A DNA stretch of 6,551 nt from an uncultured Chloroflexota bacterium (GTDB lineage Bacteria; Chloroflexota; Dehalococcoidia; UBA3495). Location: positions 1 through 6,551 of the forward strand of contig CAJWGH010000062.1 in the NCBI GenBank assembly GCA_913031095.1, written 5' to 3'. The notes under the pieces were generated by a model, which saw nothing but the letters and a program-made list of their open reading frames with translations, ran no database searches and was not told where the DNA came from. The position numbers and the translations under genes were made by a program. Below, piece after piece: positions 1 to 5,647 of this stretch (position 1 is its first letter; each line of letters starts with the position of its first letter).

Positions 1-151
1 TGCCCGTGCGAATCTCAGTGACTTGGTGGCCCAAAGCGCTGTCCTGGCCTTGGGAGCGCCCCTGCAGGCTCAGAATCCTGACTAGCAAGGACAGCGCTAA
101 TACCGTAGCAAGTAAGGCGACTGCACCAATAACGACCACCACTGCTTCCAT
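1..151 (-). CDS. N-terminal fragment of a membrane-anchored protein (5' end only)
   Basis: An open frame starts at ATG 151-149 and stays open for 50 codons to the left edge, so only the N-terminus is visible. The start has a GAGG ribosome-binding site at 158-161, six bases upstream. Residues about 3-24 (VVVVIGAVALLATVLALSLL) form one hydrophobic helix. It is followed by arginines at 25 and 32 and then a polar, glutamine-rich stretch. By the positive-inside rule the rest of the protein should be cytoplasmic, with the helix acting as an uncleaved anchor. It begins 17 bases after the tldD stop, so it is probably the next gene of the same operon. This architecture resembles the start of RmuC-type DNA recombination proteins, but many single-pass proteins look the same, so I assign no function. 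Confidence 0.6.
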   Translation of the reverse strand, partial: MEAVVVVIGAVALLATVLALSLLVRILSLQGRSQGQDSALGHQVTEIRTG

Positions 152-168
152 GATTTTCCTCGCTGCCG

Positions 169-1749
169 CTAGCCGGGTCCAGTCAGACGGGCGATACCTC
201 TCATGGTAGGCCCGCCGTTGCTCATCCGCTTTGCTTGCATTGGCTGTCCTTTACCGCAGTTGGGAATGGGATTCACCCGTAAGTCGTTACCCACAGCGTT
301 GATGGACATGAAATAATCGCGGCTGTCGGACGTGATGCCACCGTCCCGGTACAGCTGGCCCAAGCGCCCATTTTTGATCTCGTAGACTTTAGCGGCGGTG
401 ATTCGGAAGTTCTCCCTAGATTCAGCGATTGACGGCGTCCGGTGTCCGTCGATGTAATAGCCGTCTTCGACCTCGGAGATGATGTCTTGCGGGTCTTGTT
501 CTCCAGACCCAAAGATAGTATTGGTCATGCGTATCAGCGGTACTAGCTGGGCCTCGGTGGATCGTGCCGACCCGTTGGGTTCAACACACATGATGGCGGC
601 CGTTTGGCGGTTGTTAAGGAATTCTTCCAGTACGCCGTTCCGCAGTATGTAGGCACGGCGGGCCGGAGTCCCTTCATGGTCGTATCTGAAAGAGCCGTAA
701 CCTTCCATGGTCGGGTCCGAGTAGGCAGTGACCAGCGGCGATGCGATCTGATTGCCCAATTGGTTGTCCTGCATGTCTTTCAGGAACCAGGATCGCCCTG
801 CGTATCCAGTCTCATGCTTCAGTGCCCGATCCAACTCTGAGGGATGCCCCACAACTTCGTGGACCAGCAACGTATTGAAGTGGGGATTGGTGACAACCGT
901 TACTTCTTTATTAGGGGGCTTTAAGGGTGGAGCGGCAGCGACCTCCACAGCGTCTGCGCCTAACTTCGTACAAAAATCTATGAAGTTAGACAGTATTATC
1001 GGCCCGTTGCTATATCCGTCCGTGAGGACTTCCCAGCCGGCCTGGTGGCCGGTGAAATCATAGAGTTCAAAGTTGCCGTGCTCACCCGAGCAGATGGCGA
1101 TCGCGAAACCTTCTGTCTGGGTGGAACTCTGGTCTATTTCTGCGCCATCCGAGCTTAGAAATAGTTCCCGGAGCAAGAAAGTTGAAGCTGAAGTGGCGGA
1201 ATAAACAACACTGCTGCTCTGACCCTGGATCGCCTTGCATCCGTCGACCGAGATGGCTACGGCGTCGGAGAGTGGTACCTGGCGTGGATCGACAGTGAAG
1301 GTCGCTGGAACAGTGTCTTGACAGACCGCTACCGCGGCAAGGTGGCTTGGCGCTAGGCTGCCTCCCAGGTTGGCGTACCGACTCCGCATCTGAGACTTCT
1401 GACGGGCGCTGGTATGGGCACGATTGTGGGCCTGCTTGATACCGTCCCAGACCACATCTTCCAGGCGGTTCAAGTCGGCGGAGCCTAGGATTCGGCCGAA
1501 ATAACCAGAAGAACTGGTGAGCTCACCGGCAAGCACCCGGACGCCAAAATCGAACGTGTAATCTTCGGAACTTCCCTTTTCTGTGCCATTCTCCGCAACC
1601 GCCCGCCTTTCTTCTCGGACCTCGATACGTAGGTCGCAATAGCGGAAGCTCGGCAGAGTTTTCGACTTCTCTGCGACCAGTGACTGGAGGTTGCCTCGGA
1701 ACCGATCCAGTGATTCCACACTCACGCTGGAAACAGACTGTGATGACAA
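169..1749 (-). CDS. tldD: TldD/PmbA family zinc metalloprotease, TldD type
   Basis: The product is 526 residues, somewhat longer than the roughly 480 usual for TldD. The zinc site is visible as HEVVGH at 297-302 (the family HExxxH motif), followed by a glycine-containing stretch typical of the family. A C-terminal NCGKGQP with Cys498 is the expected third metal ligand. The N-terminal domain carries the typical segment with FGVRVLAGE near 68-76. In the family, TldD works as a cytoplasmic heterodimer with TldE/PmbA, degrading or trimming unfolded peptides such as antitoxins and RiPP precursors. No partner gene lies in this window and no peptide substrate is recognisable nearby. The 5' end lies 4 bases after the malic enzyme stop. 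The start shown is a TTG; in-frame alternatives are GTG codons 9 and 11, and no in-frame ATG lies nearby. None has a strong ribosome-binding site, which suggests translational coupling. The family call is secure; the exact start is not. Confidence 0.93.
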   Translation of the reverse strand: MSSQSVSSVSVESLDRFRGNLQSLVAEKSKTLPSFRYCDLRIEVREERRAVAENGTEKGSSEDYTFDFGVRVLAGELTSSSGYFGRILGSADLNRLEDVVWDGIKQAHNRAHTSARQKSQMRSRYANLGGSLAPSHLAAVAVCQDTVPATFTVDPRQVPLSDAVAISVDGCKAIQGQSSSVVYSATSASTFLLRELFLSSDGAEIDQSSTQTEGFAIAICSGEHGNFELYDFTGHQAGWEVLTDGYSNGPIILSNFIDFCTKLGADAVEVAAAPPLKPPNKEVTVVTNPHFNTLLVHEVVGHPSELDRALKHETGYAGRSWFLKDMQDNQLGNQIASPLVTAYSDPTMEGYGSFRYDHEGTPARRAYILRNGVLEEFLNNRQTAAIMCVEPNGSARSTEAQLVPLIRMTNTIFGSGEQDPQDIISEVEDGYYIDGHRTPSIAESRENFRITAAKVYEIKNGRLGQLYRDGGITSDSRDYFMSINAVGNDLRVNPIPNCGKGQPMQAKRMSNGGPTMRGIARLTGPG

Positions 1750-1753
1750 GGCG

Positions 1754-2908
1754 CTAGACTGCCCCGGACACTGCTCGGGCTACGGCCTGCGCCACCTGTC
1801 GGTCCAGAGACCAGGGCAGCACGTTTTCCGGAGTTGGCTCAGCAACCAGGTTGGCTAGAGCTTGACTGGCCGCCAACTTCATGCGAGTGGTCACCTGGGC
1901 GGCATGGCTATCCAACGCTCCCCGGAACACCCCGGGGAAGACCAGGCTATTGTTGACCTGGTTGGGGAAGTCGCTTCGGCCGGTACCGACCACAGCTGCC
2001 CCGGCCGCTCTAGCGTCGTCAGGCCAAATCTCAGGTATTGGGTTGGCCATGGCGAACACGACAGGGTCTTTGGCCATGGACGAGACCATTTGCGGAGTCA
2101 CGGCTCCTGCGACGGCGAGGCCGATGAACACGTCTGATCCTTTCATCGCTTCCGCCAGGCCGCCTTTTAGGTTTTCGGGGTTGGAAATGTCTAGCATTGC
2201 CGATTTTACGGCGGTCAGGTCGGTCCGGTCGCGGGAGATGATACCTACGCTGTCAACCAAGGTCACGTGGGTTGCGCCGTGGTCCAGGAGCAGCTTGGTT
2301 GAGGCTATCCCCCCTGCCCCAGCCCCGGCGAACACGAATTTGGTGTCTTCAATCTTGCGTCCTGTTACTAACAAAGCGTTGATGACTCCTGCCAGCACCG
2401 CGATGGCCGTTCCGTGTTGATCATCGTGGAACACCGGTATGCCCAGGTCTTGCAGAGCGTCTTCGATATCAAAACAACGAGGTGCGGCTATGTCTTCCAG
2501 GTTGACGCCGCCGAAGCTGGGCGCCAGGTAACGCACGGTCTGGATTATCTCGTCGCTGTTCTGGGTTGCGAGGCAGATAGGAAAGGCATCGATGTCGGCC
2601 AAGCCCTTGAAGAGGATGGATTTGCCTTCCATAACTGGCATGGCTGCTTCAGGTCCGATGTTGCCCAACCCTAATACGGCTGAGCCATCGGTGACGACGG
2701 CCACGGTGTTGGCACGATTGGTCAGGTGGTATGACTCGGACGAGTCGCCGTGAATTTCCATGCAGACACTGGCGACGCCCGGGGTGTACGCGATGGACAG
2801 GTCGTCCAATGTCTCTACCGTCATCTTGGGCGCGATACTAACTTTGCCTCGGGTTTCCCGGTGGCGATCGATTGCTTCTTTTCCGTAGTCCCTGGATTGT
2901 TGAGCCAT
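1754..2908 (-). CDS. Malic enzyme (oxaloacetate-decarboxylating malate dehydrogenase), single-domain bacterial type
   Basis: The enzyme oxidatively decarboxylates malate to pyruvate and CO2, reducing NAD(P)+ in the cytoplasm. All 384 residues match the short bacterial malic enzyme layout, without the phosphotransacetylase-like C-terminal domain of the large MaeB type. The N-terminal malic domain has YTPGVA (41-46, catalytic Tyr41) and [18 protein letters not shown] (94-111, catalytic Lys96). The probable divalent metal ligands are Glu138/Asp139 in LEDI and Asp162/Asp163 in FHDDQHGTA. The Rossmann domain has GAGAGG (195-200), then ANPIPEI (288-294) and [18 protein letters not shown] (316-333). 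NAD versus NADP preference cannot be told from this. The ATG at 2908 is the natural start, with AGGGAG at 2920-2925 upstream at a slightly long spacing of 11 bases. It leads the apparent operon with tldD. Its likely promoter and an operator-like dyad lie upstream. Confidence 0.96.
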   Translation of the reverse strand: MAQQSRDYGKEAIDRHRETRGKVSIAPKMTVETLDDLSIAYTPGVASVCMEIHGDSSESYHLTNRANTVAVVTDGSAVLGLGNIGPEAAMPVMEGKSILFKGLADIDAFPICLATQNSDEIIQTVRYLAPSFGGVNLEDIAAPRCFDIEDALQDLGIPVFHDDQHGTAIAVLAGVINALLVTGRKIEDTKFVFAGAGAGGIASTKLLLDHGATHVTLVDSVGIISRDRTDLTAVKSAMLDISNPENLKGGLAEAMKGSDVFIGLAVAGAVTPQMVSSMAKDPVVFAMANPIPEIWPDDARAAGAAVVGTGRSDFPNQVNNSLVFPGVFRGALDSHAAQVTTRMKLAASQALANLVAEPTPENVLPWSLDRQVAQAVARAVSGAV

Positions 2909-2952
2909 CTTCTTCTTATCTCCCTACCCGTTGATACGACATCAACCAAAAA

Positions 2953-2980
2953 ATTCTATGACGAACAACAGCCCGACCAA
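2953..2980 (-). promoter_or_regulatory. Possible sigma70-type promoter for the malic enzyme operon
   Basis: On the minus strand TTGGTC (2975-2980) is followed after 16 bases by TAGAAT (2953-2958), which matches the -10 consensus at five of six positions. Transcription would start near 2946 and leave a leader of about 40 bases before the malic enzyme ATG. The -35 match is only partial, so this is a candidate picked by eye. Confidence 0.35.
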
Positions 2981-2993
2981 AGAAGCCTGGTCG
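2974..2993. repeat. Operator-like inverted repeat upstream of the malic enzyme
   Basis: CGACCA (2974-2979) and TGGTCG (2988-2993) are a perfect 6-base inverted repeat separated by 8 bases. The dyad lies over the proposed -35 element of the malic enzyme promoter, where a repressor or activator could act. With 6-base arms, chance occurrence is possible, and no regulator gene is adjacent. Confidence 0.3.
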
Positions 2994-3044
2994 AGGTTAC
3001 CTAAAACCAGACAACCAAGGCGTTGGGCGCGTACGTTATCGCGT

Positions 3045-3167
3045 CTATCCCGACATTAGGCGGCACAAATCTTCCGCCATCTTACCGAGGACGTCGCGCC
3101 CTCGGGCCTGGAACGCCGTGAATGTCTCTAGCTGGAGCTGGTTGTAATTTTTCTGGTTTCTAAACAT
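3045..3167 (-). CDS. Possible small protein of 40 residues between ilvD and the malic enzyme
   Basis: An ATG at 3167, 17 bases after the ilvD stop, opens a 40-codon frame ending in TAG at 3045. The peptide is mostly polar and probably helical (QLQLETFTAFQARGRDVLGK is its central part). It has no signal peptide or membrane helix. About two thirds of codons end in G or C, as in the neighbouring genes. Upstream there is only a weak GGA-type ribosome-binding site, so initiation would be poor or coupled to ilvD. The frame remains open into the ilvD 3' end, but that overlap is probably not translated. It could be a real small gene, a decayed gene remnant, or plain chance. I recognise no family. The rest of the 2909-3184 spacer holds no RNA gene I can see. 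Confidence 0.25.
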   Translation of the reverse strand: MFRNQKNYNQLQLETFTAFQARGRDVLGKMAEDLCRLMSG

Positions 3168-3184
3168 GGGGAATATTTTCCGGC

Positions 3185-4873
3185 CTAGTGGGTGACTGCA
3201 CCCGTGGATGCAGATGAGACTAATTTGGCGTATTTGGCCAGTGCGCCGGTCGTGTAGTTCGGCGGGATGGGCTTCCACTTGCTCTGCCGGTCAGTCAGCT
3301 CTTCTTCAGAGATCTTTACGTTTAACTGGCGGCCAGGTATGTCCAAGGTCACGATGTCGCCTTCACGAAGCAATGCTATCGGCCCACCCACCGCGGCTTC
3401 AGGGGCGACGTGTCCAACCATTGGGCCGTGGGACGCTCCGGAGAACCGGCCGTCGGTAATCAGGGCAACGTCGTCGCCTAGGCCTTGACCTACAATGGCG
3501 GCGGTAACCGACAGCATCTCCTGCATACCGGGCCCGCCCTTGGGTCCTTCGTAGCGGATTATTACGATGTCACCGGCCTTGATGTCGCCCCGCTGGATGG
3601 CTTGAAACGCGGCTGGTTCTTGGTCGAAGACCCTGGCCGGGCCCTCGAATACTTTCTCTTGATGCCCGGCTACCTTAATCACGGCGCCGTCTGGGGCTAT
3701 GTTGCCTCGTAGGATAGCCAAGCCGCCGGTGGGGCTCCGGGGGGAGTCGATCTGGTATACCACGGGCTGGTCGTCTACGGTCTCCACGCCTTCGACGTTC
3801 TCGCGTAGAGTTTTACCGGTCACTGTCATGGCATCGCCGTGGAGCAGGCCAGCATTAAGCAGCCGCTTCATCACCAGGGCGATTCCGCCGTACCGGCTCA
3901 GGTCAGCCATCAAATACCTGCCACTTGGTTTCATATCTGTGATGTAAGGCGTGTTACGGCTGATACGGTCAAAGTCTTCCAACGACAGGTCGACACCGGT
4001 TTCGTGGGCGATAGCCATCAAGTGCAGCACCGAGTTAGTGGAGCCGCCCATGGATACAGCCACGGTGATTGCGTTCTCGAAGGCTTGCTTGGTTAGGATG
4101 TCCCGAGGGCGGATGTCTTCTTCCAAGAGACGCATCAGGGTGCGTCCAACGTCTCGGGCCTCGCCTAACTTGCGAGGGTCGATGGCCGGGGTTGAGGCGT
4201 CGCCTGGGAGGGACATGCCCATAACTTCGATGCTAGTTGACATGGTGTTGGCGGTGAATAGCCCGCCGCAGGAACCCTCGCCGGGGCAGGCGACGCATTC
4301 TAGTGCGGTCAGGTCTTCCAGGCTCATGTCGCCCTTGGCGTAAGCGCCTACGGCTTCGAACACATCTTGGATGTTTACGTCTTGGCCCTTGAATTGACCA
4401 GGCATTATGGAGCCGCCATACATGAAGATGGACGGTACGTTCAGCCGGGCCATGGCCATCATGCAACCAGGCATGTTCTTGTCACAGCCGGCGATGGTGA
4501 TCAGTCCGTCCATGCGCTCGCCGAAGGTGACCAACTCGATGGAGTCGGCAATGACTTCCCGGCTCACCAGTGACGTCTTCATGCCTTCCGTTCCCATGGA
4601 GATGCCGTCGCTGACTGTGATGGTGCCGAATTCGAATGGCACGCCGTCGGCAGCTCGGACGCCCTCTTTGGATGCTTGGGCAAATCGGTCTAGGTGTACA
4701 TTGCAGGGTGTAACGTCGCTGGCCAGGTTAGCGATGGCGACGAACGGCTTCTTCAGATCGTCTTGGGTAAGGCCCATGGCCATCAGCATGGCCCGAGCAG
4801 GCGCCCGTTGTGGGTCGTCGGTCAGCTCACTGCTGCGATGTTTCATGTGAGCAGGTCTAGATTTTGTGGCCAC
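3185..4873 (-). CDS. ilvD: Dihydroxy-acid dehydratase
   Basis: IlvD dehydrates 2,3-dihydroxy-isovalerate and 2,3-dihydroxy-3-methylvalerate to 2-oxo acids, the third common step of valine and isoleucine synthesis, which also feeds leucine and pantothenate. From the GTG start the protein has 562 residues, typical of the shorter IlvD class (E. coli IlvD is about 616). The three iron-sulfur cysteines are present: Cys57 in TPCN, Cys130 in GCDKNMPG, and Cys202 in [13 protein letters not shown]. Asp131 and Lys132 of the same GCDK motif are the expected Mg2+ site with a carbamylated lysine. Ser478 in [10 protein letters not shown] is the conserved catalytic serine. The short length suggests a [2Fe-2S] form, but the ligands alone do not settle the cluster type. 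An upstream in-frame TTG at 4897 would add 8 residues but lacks a ribosome-binding site; the ATG at 4846 also lacks one. The gene is divergent from sodN. Confidence 0.97.
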   Translation of the reverse strand: MATKSRPAHMKHRSSELTDDPQRAPARAMLMAMGLTQDDLKKPFVAIANLASDVTPCNVHLDRFAQASKEGVRAADGVPFEFGTITVSDGISMGTEGMKTSLVSREVIADSIELVTFGERMDGLITIAGCDKNMPGCMMAMARLNVPSIFMYGGSIMPGQFKGQDVNIQDVFEAVGAYAKGDMSLEDLTALECVACPGEGSCGGLFTANTMSTSIEVMGMSLPGDASTPAIDPRKLGEARDVGRTLMRLLEEDIRPRDILTKQAFENAITVAVSMGGSTNSVLHLMAIAHETGVDLSLEDFDRISRNTPYITDMKPSGRYLMADLSRYGGIALVMKRLLNAGLLHGDAMTVTGKTLRENVEGVETVDDQPVVYQIDSPRSPTGGLAILRGNIAPDGAVIKVAGHQEKVFEGPARVFDQEPAAFQAIQRGDIKAGDIVIIRYEGPKGGPGMQEMLSVTAAIVGQGLGDDVALITDGRFSGASHGPMVGHVAPEAAVGGPIALLREGDIVTLDIPGRQLNVKISEEELTDRQSKWKPIPPNYTTGALAKYAKLVSSASTGAVTH

Positions 4874-4880
4874 TTGATCA

Positions 4881-4886
4881 TCTCCT
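4881..4886 (-). promoter_or_regulatory. Ribosome-binding site that sets the ilvD start at GTG 4873
   Basis: AGGAGA on the minus strand ends with its AGGAG core 8 bases before the in-frame GTG at 4871-4873. This is near-ideal spacing, whereas neither the upstream TTG (4897) nor the downstream ATG (4846) has such a site. Confidence 0.7.
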
Positions 4887-4948
4887 GGGAGGCGCAATTC
4901 GCCGGCTAATTCACGAAGGATTCATATTTTCCCATCCGGGATATTGCG

Positions 4949-4962
4949 TAATTGCGCAATTA
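4949..4962. promoter_or_regulatory. Perfect 14-base palindrome, candidate operator shared by ilvD and sodN
   Basis: TAATTGCGCAATTA is identical to its own reverse complement over all 14 bases. A second ATTGCG (4943-4948) stands directly before it, repeating the left half of the palindrome at 4951-4956. It overlaps the perfect -10 hexamer proposed for ilvD and sits just upstream of the candidate sodN -10. A dimeric regulator bound here could affect both genes. The TTGC-rich half sites faintly recall nickel-responsive Fur-family (Nur) sites, but the match is too loose to name the regulator. Confidence 0.45.
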
Positions 4963-4988
4963 TAAGTGCCTATACTAAGTGGTTACAA
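4959..4988 (-). promoter_or_regulatory. Candidate sigma70-type promoter for ilvD
   Basis: On the minus strand TTGTAA (4983-4988) is followed after 18 bases by a perfect TATAAT (4959-4964). Transcription would begin near 4952, giving a leader of about 79 bases before the ilvD GTG. The -10 hexamer overlaps the 14-base palindrome. Confidence 0.5.
4971..4976 (+). promoter_or_regulatory. Candidate -10 element for sodN
   Basis: TATACT matches the -10 consensus at five of six positions and would give a leader of roughly 115 bases before the sodN ATG. No convincing -35 hexamer stands 16-18 bases upstream, where the palindrome lies instead, so an activator may be needed or the true promoter may be elsewhere in 4980-5085. 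I see no recognisable riboswitch in the leader. Confidence 0.3.
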
Positions 4989-5085
4989 GATGGGCGAGGC
5001 GTGAGAGCATCACAGGCACGAATGAGGGGTTGCGTCCATACCGAATTTTGATTACGCTGTTGGATGTTTCAAATCAGGCGTACTC

Positions 5086-5093
5086 AGGAGAGG
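5086..5093 (+). promoter_or_regulatory. Ribosome-binding site that sets the sodN start at ATG 5099
   Basis: AGGAGAGG ends five bases before ATG 5099-5101. An in-frame GTG at 4979 would add 40 residues with no resemblance to a Ni-SOD leader and would overlap the promoter region, so the ATG is preferred. Confidence 0.8.
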
Positions 5094-5098
5094 TTGCG

Positions 5099-5143
5099 AT
5101 GTTTAACCCAATCGGCTGGTTCAAACCAGGAATCGCCCAAGCT
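5099..5143 (+). other. Predicted 15-residue propeptide of Ni-SOD
   Basis: MFNPIGWFKPGIAQA precedes His1 (codon 5144-5146). Nickel binding in this family requires a free N-terminal histidine, so removal of this leader after Ala15 is expected. It lacks the basic n-region and long hydrophobic core of an export signal, consistent with a maturation leader rather than secretion. Confidence 0.75.
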
Positions 5144-5569
5144 CATTGTGATATCCCGTGCGGGATTTATGACCCCGTTTCGGCCAAGATAGCCGCCCAG
5201 ACAGTTCAGAAGATGGTCCTTCGCATCCAAGCGTTGGAGCGCCCCGGGGACGGTGATGCTGCTGGATTCGCGGACTATGCCAACAAGATTGCTCGGTATG
5301 TTGAGGTCAAAGAACAGCATGCCGAGACCTGCAAGCATGAGCTTGCTGTCCTTTGGGCCGACTACGGATGGCCCAACACTCCCGATGGTTTCGACGTGCA
5401 TGCTACGTTCAATGCCGCTTTGAAATTAGCTGGCCAATGCAAACAGAATGTCGACATGGCAAAGTGCGAGGAATTGGTCGCCACGTGTGACGCCATCGCC
5501 TCAGCCTTTTGGGCCACGAAAGGTGAGACCTACAGCGACCCGCTAGCTGCCGCTCGATACGGAGCTTAG
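5099..5569 (+). CDS. sodN: Nickel superoxide dismutase precursor
   Basis: Ni-SOD converts superoxide to hydrogen peroxide and oxygen, usually as a cytoplasmic homohexamer. The 156-residue precursor carries the diagnostic nickel hook HCDIPCGIYDP, beginning at residue 16. In the mature enzyme, His1, Cys2 and Cys6 bind nickel through the N-terminal amine, backbone, side chains and imidazole. Further family signatures are YVEVKEQHAE, ELAVLWADY and the C-terminal AFWATK. Mature length after cleavage before His would be 141 residues, longer than the 117 of Streptomyces Ni-SOD; other bacterial forms also exceed that length. Four cysteines lie outside the hook, at mature positions 63, 99, 108 and 114. 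Maturation needs a leader protease, in known systems often SodX encoded next door, but none is present here. The gene is divergent from ilvD and is followed by a strong terminator. Confidence 0.96.
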   Translation: MFNPIGWFKPGIAQAHCDIPCGIYDPVSAKIAAQTVQKMVLRIQALERPGDGDAAGFADYANKIARYVEVKEQHAETCKHELAVLWADYGWPNTPDGFDVHATFNAALKLAGQCKQNVDMAKCEELVATCDAIASAFWATKGETYSDPLAAARYGA

Positions 5570-5597
5570 TTCACAGCTAGGTAAAGGATCGTCAAAT

Positions 5598-5629
5598 AAA
5601 AAGGCTCCCCATAATTGGGGAGCCTTTTT
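5598..5629. terminator. Bidirectional intrinsic terminator between sodN and hemL
   Basis: A perfect 13-base stem (AAAAAGGCTCCCC at 5598-5610 with GGGGAGCCTTTTT at 5617-5629) encloses the 6-base loop ATAATT. A T-run follows on the plus strand, and the A-run on the left gives a T-run on the minus strand. It lies 28 bases past the sodN stop and 18 bases past the hemL stop, so it should end both converging transcripts. Confidence 0.93.
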
Positions 5630-5647
5630 TGTTCTAACAGACGAAAG

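Noticed and set aside
6..209. Plus-strand 67-codon open frame at the left edge
   Set aside because: It lies antisense to the tldD 3' end and the start of the membrane-protein gene, has no ribosome-binding site, and its peptide has no family features.
3085..3105. Hairpin CCGAGG-N9-CCTCGG as an ilvD terminator
   Set aside because: The stem is only six pairs with a long loop, and no T-run follows on the minus strand.
3168..3184. GGAA/TTCC inverted repeat just after the ilvD stop
   Set aside because: Four-base AT-flanked arms are too short, and there is no T-run, so it is not supportable as a terminator or operator.
4980..5085. Riboswitch in the sodN leader
   Set aside because: The leader is long enough, but I recognise no conserved riboswitch core and no terminator or sequestering hairpin.
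4979..5098. 40-residue N-terminal extension of SodN from GTG 4979
   Set aside because: It overlaps the promoter region, lacks a ribosome-binding site, and does not resemble a Ni-SOD leader; ATG 5099 has an excellent site.
5084..5401. 105-codon minus-strand open frame inside sodN
   Set aside because: It is the antisense shadow of a confidently identified gene, with no own ribosome-binding site or recognisable domain.
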